A stretch of DNA of 64,000 nucleotides, taken from NCBI RefSeq assembly GCF_003058325.1, contig NZ_CP028843.1, positions 1,665,501 through 1,729,500 on the forward strand, written 5' to 3'. The DNA comes from Methylobacterium currus. GTDB taxonomy: Bacteria; Pseudomonadota; Alphaproteobacteria; Rhizobiales; Beijerinckiaceae. Below the pieces are notes generated by a model that saw nothing but the letters and a program-made list of their open reading frames with translations, did no database searches and was not told where the DNA came from. A program made the translations under genes and the position numbers. Shown in pieces: positions 16,367-25,025 of this stretch. Every line of letters starts with the position of its first letter. Within the stretch, counting starts at the first letter, position 1.

Positions 16367-17245
16367 ATGCTGCTTGTCGGTGGGGTGCCCGAGATTTACT
16401 TCGATAGATTTTCAACAAGAGCTGCTAATGAGATCCAGCATGAATTCACTGGTCTTCCTTTAAGAAAAAATTCGTCAGGCTCTTATGTCGTTACATATTC
16501 ATATTGCGAGGAGTTGCTCGAAACTCTTATGCGATATATTGAAGGGCGTCAATCAGCTCTAGAGAGCGGATTGTGTGTTCTTCTCGCCCTTCGTCCTTGG
16601 GAGCAGGACATCTTCTATGACATCTTCCGCCCGTTTAGTTTGTACAGATCATTGAGCATTGGTGCTGATCTAATCCAAACTGGCACCGGCGCAAGAGTGA
16701 GTGCCAACCTTTATGCTGATAGTCTTACAAGTGTGGCAAGAAGCTCTCTTAAGGCGCTTAGAGCAATTAATATAGAATTCATGCAGAGGCTGCGAAGGAC
16801 GCCGATTCTTTTGCCAGAGCGTCATTTCAATGCATCTGAGCTATCTGGCATGCTCGACCATCTTGGCAGGAATTTGGCTACATCGCCTGATCCTGCTGAG
16901 GTTATCCAGTTAGAGTGCAAAAAATTCGAACAAAAATATGCTTTTGAAAAAATCGGTAAGCGTCAAGGAAAATTCACCAACAACAATAAGATCGATTTTG
17001 TGTCTCCCGGGCGCGCCGATATGCACGGCTGCCGGGCGAAAGTCGCTGCGCCACCGCATACGGTGAGATGCTTCCTAAATGCCCATTTGCGATCAGGCGG
17101 CGCGTACCAAGACGGATTTCATTATGATTGCACAAAAGATGGAAAATCTTATTCGGGAAATTTCCCAAATTGCCACGACGATGACAGCAATAATAAGGGA
17201 AATCCTCACATGAATGTCTATCCAAACGATTTTATTCGCACCTAG
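16367..17245 (+). CDS. Unknown protein, second gene of the AT-rich cassette
   Basis: A 292-residue protein tightly coupled to the gene before it. Residues 1-200 are helical (YCEELLETLMRYIEGR, SSLKALRAINIEFMQRLRR). The last 75 residues differ: they hold four cysteines and several His/Asp/Asn (MHGCRAKV, TVRCFLNAHLRSGG, DGFHYDC, NFPNCHDDDSN). This looks like a separate small metal-binding or toxin-like C-terminal domain. No family is recognised. A hairpin lies just after the stop. The arrangement, composition and position inside a tRNA-integrated element resemble defence cassettes, but there is no direct evidence of function. Confidence 0.72.
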   Translation: MLLVGGVPEIYFDRFSTRAANEIQHEFTGLPLRKNSSGSYVVTYSYCEELLETLMRYIEGRQSALESGLCVLLALRPWEQDIFYDIFRPFSLYRSLSIGADLIQTGTGARVSANLYADSLTSVARSSLKALRAINIEFMQRLRRTPILLPERHFNASELSGMLDHLGRNLATSPDPAEVIQLECKKFEQKYAFEKIGKRQGKFTNNNKIDFVSPGRADMHGCRAKVAAPPHTVRCFLNAHLRSGGAYQDGFHYDCTKDGKSYSGNFPNCHDDDSNNKGNPHMNVYPNDFIRT

Positions 17246-17256
17246 ATAGCAAAAGA

Positions 17257-17277
17257 GCGACAACGATTTGTTGTCGC
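17257..17277 (+). terminator. Hairpin downstream of the AT-rich cassette
   Basis: Perfect 8-bp arms GCGACAAC/GTTGTCGC with a five-base loop, eleven bases after the stop codon. No T-run follows, so it may act as a Rho-assisted or RNA-stabilising 3' end. Confidence 0.6.
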
Positions 17278-18298
17278 CCCCATGCCAATATCGCAATCAT
17301 GCTAGGCTTCCGAGGCTGTTTGCCTCACCCACATCTTATGCCTAGAAACCCAACCACAAGGACTCTGCCGAGCCAGTTTGTGGATCTCGATTTTAAGGCA
17401 AGCCGCTTCAGTTAAGCACCTCCTGAGGCGGCGTTCGCTAGAGGCTAGGCCGACCATGTTTGATCGGTTGCGCCCGTGTGGAGCCGTGCCCCATAGATGG
17501 CTGATCCGTGCGGCTTGTCAAGGGCATGGAACAAATTTCCTAAACAGCGTTGAATGATGCTCCGGCATTCTTGATCCATTTATCAGCTCATAAACATCAA
17601 ATTATAGAAATGAAATTCGCGCTTCCATGTGATATTTTGTTATATTATATTTAATTGTAAGAGTATCACAGTGTTGTTGCACATTATTTATTATTAATGA
17701 CACTACAAATATTCCGCAGACGCCATAATATTTATGTAACTTGAGGGACGCACATATAGTTCAATTATTATTATTACCGGTATAATAAATAAGGCTCCAC
17801 TATTTATCTTCGCGTTTTTTGGATAGGGTTGCAGCAAATGCATTGCGAATGTGCAATTGATGAATTTCCTATACGGCGGCAGATGCTGCTTGCCGCGGCT
17901 CTATCAAACCCTATCGTTTGATACCTTGTCAAAGCCAACCAGCTTCTGTAAGGTTCCCACTCAAGGCAATCCAGCTTCAGCGCGCGGGGCCTTCCCGTCG
18001 CTTAAGACGCGCCCCGGTTGGGGCTCGCCCGATCAGAGGATCGGCAGCTTGGACCCGGCCCGCGGAGGTGCACAGCACCATGGCGAGGCAGCCGGCGTAG
18101 CTTTGCCAAATCCCTACTTTCTTCCGGCCCCCCCGAAGCCTTTGCTGAGACGGGCTGGGCTCGTGTCACCTACAGCCCAACCCGCCATCTACCCCCTGCG
18201 GCGGTTGATCAGAGGGCAGATGTGGCAACCGTAGCCGTTGGTTGCCCCTGAGCATTAGCGTTTGACACGTTCCCCAGACGAGGCCGCCCGAGGAACCC
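17278..18298. other. Gene-free stretch with a composition switch
   Basis: The first 570 bases are AT-rich with no coding pattern. Around 17980 the sequence returns to GC-rich DNA whose open frames look like shadows rather than genes. It probably marks the junction between the AT-rich insert and the prophage-bearing part. Confidence 0.6.
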
Positions 18299-18907
18299 TT
18301 ACGCGCGCGGCTGACGGCCGCCCTTGGCCAGCGGTGGGAGAGGTTGGGGTGCCGGTGCATTCCGGCCATCGCTCGTGGGCCCGCACAATCCGCCGAGCGA
18401 CGCTGAACCTGTCTTGCTCGCCGCCAGCGCCGCCTCAGCCTGTTCGCACGACACCCAATCCGGTCGCCGGCCGAGCATGTAGTCCACGCGATCCCAGAAC
18501 AGCCGGTAGAGCGGGATGCTCGCCATGCGTCCCTCATACGGGGTGGTGCTGTAGCCGCCCGTGGAGACACCGGCTTCCGAGACCGAGATTGCGGCGCGCA
18601 GGGCTCGGCCGTCGCTCTCGGTCTGCATCTCCCACTTCTCGCGCCCCTGTGACGCAGCGAGCACGGCGTAAATCACATAGCGGCGAAGGCCAGTGAAGCC
18701 AGTGAGCGTATCGCGAAACTCAAAGTCATCCGGATCTGAAATCTGCAGCACTGTTCGAGCAGCCTGCAGCACACGCTCGCGCGTCTCACCTTGATAGGTA
18801 CGAACTCCCTCGGCGAGAAAATCATCGCGGTCACGGATCTGGTGTGCGACGCACGCGCCAAGACACGCGGCCATGACAGCCGCGGCGCCGAACTTCAGTA
18901 GCCTCAT
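18299..18907 (-). CDS. Lipoprotein of unknown function
   Basis: A 202-residue protein with a lipoprotein signal ending in lipobox LGAC (MRLLKFGAAAVMAACLGACV), so it should be anchored to the envelope at that Cys. The mature part has a mixed alpha/beta pattern (ERVLQAARTVLQISDPDDFE, TGLRRYVIYAVLAASQGREK) and a Tyr/Trp-rich middle (YRLFWDRVDYMLGRRPDW). The C-terminus is Pro/Gly-rich. It stands alone between the AT-rich region and the packaging genes. No family is recognised. Confidence 0.78.
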   Translation of the reverse strand: MRLLKFGAAAVMAACLGACVAHQIRDRDDFLAEGVRTYQGETRERVLQAARTVLQISDPDDFEFRDTLTGFTGLRRYVIYAVLAASQGREKWEMQTESDGRALRAAISVSEAGVSTGGYSTTPYEGRMASIPLYRLFWDRVDYMLGRRPDWVSCEQAEAALAASKTGSASLGGLCGPTSDGRNAPAPQPLPPLAKGGRQPRA

Positions 18908-19198
18908 CTAGACCCCCTGCATGCCTTATCTTCGGCATTACCAGGGTTGTGATGCCGGCTCGGGCGCCGCGCAATGACGGGATCGAAGGGTGTGGCGGGA
19001 GTCCACAACTATGTGATGAAAAAATCACACGCATCAGTAGTCCCGATCATGGTAAACGGTGTTCACATTAGTCGGTGGGGGATTTCGCAGGAGTGGGCCT
19101 GATGCGACGTGGCCTACTGAGGCCCGCCCACCAGCAGTCCCCTGCCCCATCAAAGGCTTCGAGCCCTCCCCGGCTCCCAAACTCCTGGCGCCACCCTC
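18908..19198. other. Intergenic region upstream of the terminase genes
   Basis: About 290 bases between divergent genes. No gene or clear repeat is seen. It probably carries promoters for the lipoprotein and for the phage late genes. Confidence 0.5.
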
Positions 19199-19819
19199 AT
19201 GCCCGCGAAAACCGATTGGGAAGCGATCGAGGCCGCCTACCGCGCCGGGCAGCTCTCCATCCGCGAGATCGCGAAACAGCACGACGTCAGCGACACCGCG
19301 ATCCGGAAGCGGGCCAAGGCCGAGGGCTGGACCCGCGCCCTCGCCGACAAGGTGCGCGACGCGATCCGCGAGAAGCTGGTTCGCAGTGACGGTTCGCAGG
19401 CCGGTTCGCAGCCCCATCGCACGCGCACCGATGCGCAGATCATCGAAGCCTCGGCCCAGATCGGGTTCGACGTCGTCACCTCTCACCGGCGGGACCTCCA
19501 GCAGCTCCACGGCCTGAAGCGCGTCCTGGCCGACCGCCTCGCCACGCACCTCCAGGGCGGACAGCCAGACGGTCCGCTGCTGGGGGACCGGGAGAGCCCC
19601 GGCGACCTGCTGGAGAAGCTGTCCCGTGTCACTGCCCGCCTGATCCCGCTCGAGCGTCAGGCCCACAACCTTGATGCCGATCCGGCCGGCCTCGAACCGG
19701 CGACCCGGTCGGATCTCCGAGCTGCGCTCAACCGCCTCGACCAGGGCCAACGGGACCAGCTGCGTGACATTGCCGAGTGCCTTGCTGGCCGATCCGGCAG
19801 CCCTGCTGCGGGAGCTTGA
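19199..19819 (+). CDS. Phage terminase small subunit
   Basis: A 206-residue DNA-recognition subunit. Its N-terminal helix-turn-helix (DWEAIEAAYRAGQLSIREIA, KQHDVSDTAIRKRAKAEGW) matches the terminase small-subunit pattern, followed by helical oligomerisation segments. It would bind the packaging site and load the large subunit. It overlaps the large-subunit gene by 56 bases. The ATG at 19199 begins the family-typical MPAKTDWEAI. It is the first gene of the late module. Confidence 0.85.
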   Translation: MPAKTDWEAIEAAYRAGQLSIREIAKQHDVSDTAIRKRAKAEGWTRALADKVRDAIREKLVRSDGSQAGSQPHRTRTDAQIIEASAQIGFDVVTSHRRDLQQLHGLKRVLADRLATHLQGGQPDGPLLGDRESPGDLLEKLSRVTARLIPLERQAHNLDADPAGLEPATRSDLRAALNRLDQGQRDQLRDIAECLAGRSGSPAAGA

Positions 19820-21290
19820 CCGCCTCGACAGCGAGGAGAGCCTGGTCGGCTACGTGCGGCGGGCCTGGCACGTCGTCGAGCCGGCCGCGCCCTATGTCCA
19901 CGGCTGGCACATCGACGCGGTCGCCGAGCACCTGGAGGCGGTGAGCGCCGGGCAGATCACCCGGCTCCTGATCAACGTGCCGCCCGGCACCATGAAGAGC
20001 CTGATGGTCGGCGTGTTCTGGCCGACCTGGGAATGGGGGCCGAAGAACCGGCCCGCGACGCGGGTGGTGGCGACCTCGCACAGCATCCCGCTCGCGGTGC
20101 GCGACAACCTCAAGGCCCGGCGGCTGGTCACCTCGGACTGGTACCGGGCGCTCTGGGGCGACCGGGTGGTGCTCACCGGCGACCAGAACGCGAAGACCCG
20201 CTTCGAGAACACGGCCACGGGCTTTCGCGACGCCATGGCCTTCCGCAGCCTCACGGGCTCGCGCGGCGACCGGGTGGTGATCGACGATCCCCACTCGGTG
20301 GACGGGGCCGAGAGCGAAGCCGAGCGCAGCAGCGTGACCACGACGTTCCTGGAATCGGTCCCGACCCGCCTCACCGACCCGAAGCGGTCCGCGATCGTGG
20401 TGGTGATGCAGCGCCTGCACGAGCGCGACGTCTCGGGCGTGATCCTGTCCAAGGCCCTCGGCTACGAGCACCTGATGCTGCCGATGGAGTTCGAGCCGGA
20501 GCGCCGGTGTGTGACGAGCATCGGGTTCCGGGATCCCCGGACCGAGGACGGCGACTTGCTGTTCCCTGCCCGCTTCCCGCGCGAGGTGGTGGAGCGCGAC
20601 AAGATCCCGCTCGGCGCCTACGCCGTCGCCGGCCAGTTCCAGCAGCGGCCGGCGCCGCGGCACGGCGGCCTGTTCCAGGTCGGTAAGATCGAGATCGTGG
20701 ACGCGGTCCCCCGCATCACGAAAAGGGTGCGGGCCTGGGACCTCGCAGGAACGACCAAGGGCGGCGACTGGACAGCGGGGGTGAAGATCGGGCGGGGCGA
20801 GGATGGAGCGTTCTACGTCCTCGACGTGAGGCGGGTGCAGAAGACCCCGGGTGCCGTCCGCACGCTGCTGTTCGACACCGCGCGCCAGGATGGCGGCGAT
20901 GTCGCGATCCGGCTGCCGCAGGACCCGGGCCAGGCCGGCAAGGCGCAGGCGCAGGACCTCGTCGCGGCGCTCGCCGGCTACATCGTCACCGCCCTGCCGG
21001 TCACCGGCGCCAAGGACACCCGGGCCCGGCCGCTCGCCGCCCAGGTCGAGCAGGGCCACGTGAAGCTGGTCCGGGCGCCCTGGAACGACACCTTCCTGCA
21101 GGAGCTCGGCATGTTCCCGTCCGGCTCGCACGACGATCAGGTAGACGCCGCGAGCGACGCCTTCAACGAGCTTGCTGGCGTGAAGGGCGGCGAGGGCATC
21201 CTGGAGTTCTACCGGCGGGCTGCGGAGGCCGTGCCCGCTATCCCCACCCCGGAGCACGGCTGGTCGATGCACCGGCCGCCGTCGCGGTGA
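19764..21290 (+). CDS. Phage terminase large subunit
   Basis: A 508-residue packaging ATPase/nuclease. The ATPase part has a deviant Walker A (INVPPGTMKSLMVG, about residues 70-80) and Walker B (RVVIDDPHS), then VVMQRLHERDVSG. The RNase H-fold nuclease has RVRAWDLAGTTKGGDWTAGV and the late aspartates in SGSHDDQVDAASDAF. It cuts concatemeric DNA and pumps it into the procapsid. The GTG at 19764 inside the small-subunit gene is the likely start; an earlier open extension is not family-like. The protein appears intact. Confidence 0.92.
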   Translation: MTLPSALLADPAALLRELDRLDSEESLVGYVRRAWHVVEPAAPYVHGWHIDAVAEHLEAVSAGQITRLLINVPPGTMKSLMVGVFWPTWEWGPKNRPATRVVATSHSIPLAVRDNLKARRLVTSDWYRALWGDRVVLTGDQNAKTRFENTATGFRDAMAFRSLTGSRGDRVVIDDPHSVDGAESEAERSSVTTTFLESVPTRLTDPKRSAIVVVMQRLHERDVSGVILSKALGYEHLMLPMEFEPERRCVTSIGFRDPRTEDGDLLFPARFPREVVERDKIPLGAYAVAGQFQQRPAPRHGGLFQVGKIEIVDAVPRITKRVRAWDLAGTTKGGDWTAGVKIGRGEDGAFYVLDVRRVQKTPGAVRTLLFDTARQDGGDVAIRLPQDPGQAGKAQAQDLVAALAGYIVTALPVTGAKDTRARPLAAQVEQGHVKLVRAPWNDTFLQELGMFPSGSHDDQVDAASDAFNELAGVKGGEGILEFYRRAAEAVPAIPTPEHGWSMHRPPSR

Positions 21291-21805
21291 CCACGCATAT
21301 CGCGGATTCGCTGCTCAGCAGCGCCCTGGAGACGACGGCGCGCCACATCCTGGCGCGGGCCGGGTTCGACGCCAGCGAGGCCAAGGCTGCCCTGGGCGGG
21401 CTGCTCAACGCGACTGGCCTCGGCAAGCTGCACGACGAGGCTGAGCCCGGCCTCGCCCGGGATCTGCGCCGGCAACTCGGCGCCGTGGTGGATGCCGCGC
21501 TCGACGAGGTGAGCCGGGACGTCGCAGAGGCGCACGGCGATTTCGGCGAGGACGTGCGCGAGGCGGTGCTCGCGGAGATCGAGCGCCTGCGAGGCGCCTG
21601 GCACGACAGGGTCGCGGCGCTTCGGGTGGCGACCGGCAAGCTGGCTCCGGCCGGCTTCACCAAGCGGTGGAGGCGGCCGGACCCCGTCCCTTTCGACCGT
21701 CCGGCCACGCGCCGGGCCATCCGGGCGATCACGGGGCGACTTGCGGATGCGCTCGCCCGTATCCGTGACGAGGCCGTTGTCGCGGCGCGCGGGCTCGGCA
21801 CGCTC
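21287..21805 (+). pseudogene. Phage head-region protein, N-terminal part only
   Basis: About 170 residues from a GTG overlapping the terminase stop by four bases: TTHIADSLLSSALETTARHI, then helical, charged sequence to LARIRDEAVVAARGLGTLPD. The frame remains open beyond this, but its content becomes an Arg/Gly-rich shadow of the next frame, where sensible coding resumes. In related phages a portal gene is expected here. This looks like the start of another gene joined to a later one by a deletion or frameshift. Its own family is not recognised. Confidence 0.55.
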
Positions 21806-22511
21806 CCTGATCGGCGAGGTGAAGGATCTCCAGTCCTCCTTCGCCTTCGATGCGGCCTATGCGGGCGCCCAGACCGACGTGCCGGCCCGCATCCGGGCCT
21901 GGGCCTCGCAGGGCCTCTCGCTCCTGGTCGCGATCGTGCAGAGCGAGATGGACGACCTCGCGGGCAGCGCCGACGACGCCACCATGGCGCTCGCCGCCGG
22001 CCGCTTGAGCGACGACGCCTGGGGCGCGCTCCGCAAGGCCGTGCCGGCGGACAGCCCGGGCGGCCGGGCGCTGGCCAAGGTCGGGGCGCGCAACAGCCGG
22101 TCGGACCTCGAGAAGATCCAGGGCGTGCACGATCACGCCGTGGCGCTCGGGGCGACCTGCGGGGCCGGGAAGGCGGCGGGCGGCGATGCGCTGGCGAAGG
22201 GCGCGGAGCTCGTCGAGGTCGTGCGCGCCGAGCTCGCCAAGGTCACGAACGAGCGCGACGCCCTGCAGAAGGCCGTCACGGACCAGATCATGCCGGCGAT
22301 CGCCACCCTGCAGAAGATGATCGGCGATCAGCCGGTGCCGCGCCACCTCGTCGGCCGGGCCGTGACCAAGGGCGCCGAGGGCGGGCCTGAGCCGGTCACC
22401 GACGAGCAAGCGCTGCAGCTGCTCGCCAGGATGAGTCCCGACGAGCGCGCCACCCTGCTCATCAAGGTCTCGCAAGCCAACCCCCAGCAGCTTCTCCCGG
22501 CGGCGCGCTGA
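21747..22511 (+). CDS. Capsid scaffold/protease-associated C-terminal fragment
   Basis: From about residue 20 of this frame the sequence reads SLIGEVKDLQSSFAFDAAYA, then DVPARIRAWASQGLSLLVAI. This resembles the C-terminal helical part found after the prohead protease (XkdF-like) in alphaproteobacterial phages. A coiled-coil (LAKVTNERDALQKAVTDQIM) and a C-terminal region (EQALQLLARMSPDERATLLI) follow. No protease domain is present. It directly precedes the capsid gene, as scaffolds do. The first residues overlap the preceding fragment in a different frame, so the true start is unknown. Confidence 0.55.
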   Translation: MRSPVSVTRPLSRRAGSARSLIGEVKDLQSSFAFDAAYAGAQTDVPARIRAWASQGLSLLVAIVQSEMDDLAGSADDATMALAAGRLSDDAWGALRKAVPADSPGGRALAKVGARNSRSDLEKIQGVHDHAVALGATCGAGKAAGGDALAKGAELVEVVRAELAKVTNERDALQKAVTDQIMPAIATLQKMIGDQPVPRHLVGRAVTKGAEGGPEPVTDEQALQLLARMSPDERATLLIKVSQANPQQLLPAAR

Positions 22512-22675
22512 CGCGCCGGGATCTGAACACGGAGGCTGAGCCGCCCGGAGACGGGCCGGCCTCGACCTCACCCGCCGGGCCCGACGGCCCATCCCTCACG
22601 ACGTCCGCCACGCCGCGCTCCGGGAACGGGGCGTGCGCGCCCGCTGCCGTGCCTCCCGATCCGGATCACGCTCCC

Positions 22676-24196
22676 ATGTATCAGGACAACCCCGCTGCCG
22701 CCCTGGAGGCCCTGAAGAAGGCCCAGGCGATTCCGCTCAACGACCCGATCCTCGCCCAGCCCGGCCTCGCCGGTCTGGAGAAGGCCACCTTCTCGCAGGG
22801 CGTCTCGCCGACGAGCGGCCTCACCTTCTACGACCTCGAGCTCGGGGCGAAGTCGCTCTACCCGGTGCTGACGCCGCTGCGGAACGTCATCCCGCGCGTG
22901 CCGGGCCGCGGCGGGATCCAGGCCGCCTGGCGTGCCATCACCGGCATCAACGTGTCGGGGATGCGCATCGGCGTCTCGGGCGGCAACCGCGGCGGCGTGC
23001 AGGTCGTCTCGACCGCCGACTACACCGCCTCCTACAAAGGGATCGGTATCGAGTCGAACGTCGACTTCGAGGCCCAGTACGCCGCGCAAGGGTTCGACGA
23101 CGTCCGCGCCATCGCGGCCCGCACCGGCCTGCAGAGCCTGATGCTCGGCGAGGAGGCGATGATCCTGGGCGGCAACACCAGCCTCGCCCTGGGCACCACC
23201 CCGACCCCGACGCTTTCGGCCTCGTCGTCCGGCGGCAGCTTCGCCAACGGCACCCTGTCGGTGATCTGCGTGGCGCTCGCGCTCGATGGCGTGATCAACG
23301 GCTCGCTCGCCGGCGGCATCCAGTCGACCATCACCCGCACCAACGCGGACGGCTCGACCGACATCTTCGGCGGCGGCGCGGCGGCGAAGTCCGCGGCGGC
23401 CACGGTCGCTGTCACCGGCCCGACCGGTTCCGTCGCGGCCTCGGTCGCGGCCGTGCCGGGCGCGCTCGGCTACGCCTGGTTCTGGGGCGCGGCCGGGGCC
23501 GAGGTGCTGGGCGCCATCACCCCGATCAACTCGGTCGTCATCACGGGCGCGGCTGCGGGCACCCAGACGGCCGCCTCGCTCGGCGCCGCGGACCGCTCGA
23601 CCAACGCGCTCGCCTTCGACGGCCTGCTCACCCAGGCGCTCAAGGCCGGCTCTGGCGCCACGATCGTCACGATGCCGACCGGCACCCCGGGCGTCGGCAC
23701 CCCGCTCACCGCCGACGGCGCGGGCGGCATCGTCGAGATCGACGCCGTCCTCAAGCAGATGTGGGACCTCTACCGGCTGAGCCCGGATACGATCTGGGTC
23801 AACAGCCAGGAAGGGCTCAACCTCTCGCGCAAGATCCTGCAGGGCTCGGCGAACTCGGCCTTCAAATTCGAGTTCTCCGCCGCCCAGGACGCGCTCGGCG
23901 GCGGCATCATGATCCGCAAGTACCTCAACCGGTTCTCGATGCAGGGCGGCTCCGTCCTCGACATCCGGGTGCACCCGAACCTGCCGGCCGGCACCATCCT
24001 GTTCACCACCGCGGCGCTGCCGTATCCGGTCAACAATATCGGCAACGTCATGCAGATCAGGACGCGGCAGGACTACTACCAGATCGAGTGGCCGCTGCGC
24101 TCGCGCAAGTACGAGTACGGCGTCTACGCCGACGAGGTGCTGCAGCACTACTTCCCGCCGTCGATGGCGATCCTAACCAACGTCGGCAACGGCTGA
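22676..24196 (+). CDS. Phage major capsid protein
   Basis: A 506-residue protein following the scaffold-like gene. The N-terminal arm is MYQDNPAAALEALKKAQAIP. The body carries GLTFYDLELGAKSLYPVLTP, VSTADYTASYKGIGIESNVD and QSLMLGEEAMILGGNTSLAL, a pattern shared by large HK97-fold-like capsid proteins. The C-terminus has ILFTTAALPYPVNNIGNVMQ and YYQIEWPLRSRKYEYGVYAD. A Ser/Gly/Ala-rich insertion (about 180-330) may be a surface domain. The ATG at 22676 was preferred to one nine codons upstream. Confidence 0.85.
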   Translation: MYQDNPAAALEALKKAQAIPLNDPILAQPGLAGLEKATFSQGVSPTSGLTFYDLELGAKSLYPVLTPLRNVIPRVPGRGGIQAAWRAITGINVSGMRIGVSGGNRGGVQVVSTADYTASYKGIGIESNVDFEAQYAAQGFDDVRAIAARTGLQSLMLGEEAMILGGNTSLALGTTPTPTLSASSSGGSFANGTLSVICVALALDGVINGSLAGGIQSTITRTNADGSTDIFGGGAAAKSAAATVAVTGPTGSVAASVAAVPGALGYAWFWGAAGAEVLGAITPINSVVITGAAAGTQTAASLGAADRSTNALAFDGLLTQALKAGSGATIVTMPTGTPGVGTPLTADGAGGIVEIDAVLKQMWDLYRLSPDTIWVNSQEGLNLSRKILQGSANSAFKFEFSAAQDALGGGIMIRKYLNRFSMQGGSVLDIRVHPNLPAGTILFTTAALPYPVNNIGNVMQIRTRQDYYQIEWPLRSRKYEYGVYADEVLQHYFPPSMAILTNVGNG

Positions 24197-24250
24197 CCTG
24201 TCGTCCGGGGCGGCGGCGCCCCGCTTCCTTTTTTGCTGCGAGGGCACATC

Positions 24251-24556
24251 ATGCCGATGAACTGGCGCCTCTTCCCGCCCATCACGGCCCGGGACCAGAC
24301 CCGCATCGTCAACCGGCGGACCTATTCGGGCGTGCCCGGCACCGTCGTCAGCGTGCCGGAGCAGGACGGCCAGATGCTTCAGGCGAACGGCTGGACCTAT
24401 ATCGCGCCGTCCGGCCCGACGAGCGCCCGGCCAGCCGGCAAGACCGGCCTCTACGCCGCCCACCGCGGCGCGCAGTTCTTCGACGAGAGCCTGGGCAAGC
24501 TGATCGTGTTCGACGGCCAGACCTGGCGCGATCCCCTCAACGGCAACGCGGTCTGA
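24251..24556 (+). CDS. Small phage structural protein
   Basis: A 101-residue protein (MPMNWRLFPPITARDQTRIV) with the segment VPEQDGQMLQANGWTYIAPS and a C-terminal FFDESLGKLIVFDGQTWRDP, a beta-rich motif seen in tail-fibre and head-decoration proteins. The start has GAGGG upstream. It lies between the capsid and connector genes, which fits a head-decoration or completion role. Family not certain. Confidence 0.72.
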   Translation: MPMNWRLFPPITARDQTRIVNRRTYSGVPGTVVSVPEQDGQMLQANGWTYIAPSGPTSARPAGKTGLYAAHRGAQFFDESLGKLIVFDGQTWRDPLNGNAV

Positions 24557-24567
24557 GGAGCGCCGCC

Positions 24568-25020
24568 ATGATCACGATGCGCGCCCCCGAGGGGCTGACC
24601 GGCTTCACCCATCAGGGCTTTCCCGTCGAGATCCGCGACGGTGTCGCCCGGGTCGATCCCCGCTTTCGCCCCGATTTCGAAGCCCACGGCTTCCTGGCGG
24701 AGGACGAGGCCGGCCCGGCGCCCGCCCCCGCGCGCCCGCTCGACCTGCGCAAGCAGGTCCTGATCGGGCTGTTCTCCGACCGGCTCGACGCCATGACCGA
24801 CGACGAGCTCGACGCGATGCTGGCCGAGGCGCGGGCGGCGCAGCAGCGGGAGCAGGACGGCGCGTCGAACCTCGACCCGGCTGCCGTGACGCCCGAGGCC
24901 ATCGACGCGATGACCCGGCCCGAGCTCTTCGCCTTCCTGAAGCTGAAGGGTGTGCCGGCCGTGCCTCCGATCACCAACGAGGTCCTGCGCGAGAAGGCGC
25001 GGGCGGCGCTGTCGGGCTGA
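24568..25020 (+). CDS. Phage hypothetical protein near the connector
   Basis: A 150-residue acidic protein (MITMRAPEGLTGFTHQGFPV) with two helical parts: LFSDRLDAMTDDELDAMLAE, and a C-terminal LeM/SAP-like segment (PELFAFLKLKGVPAVPPITN, EVLREKARAALSG). GAGGAG precedes the ATG. Such proteins often sit between capsid and connector genes in head-completion modules. The next gene starts five bases downstream. Confidence 0.72.
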   Translation: MITMRAPEGLTGFTHQGFPVEIRDGVARVDPRFRPDFEAHGFLAEDEAGPAPAPARPLDLRKQVLIGLFSDRLDAMTDDELDAMLAEARAAQQREQDGASNLDPAAVTPEAIDAMTRPELFAFLKLKGVPAVPPITNEVLREKARAALSG

Positions 25021-25025
25021 TCGCG

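Noticed and set aside
17851..18251. Frames of 60-127 codons after the AT-rich region
   Set aside because: Three overlapping frames on one strand with no ribosome site, motif or sensible residue pattern.
22633..24567. 800-residue frame overlapping the capsid gene
   Set aside because: It is an Arg/Gly-rich shadow of the capsid frame; only its last 150 residues (from 24568) form a real gene.
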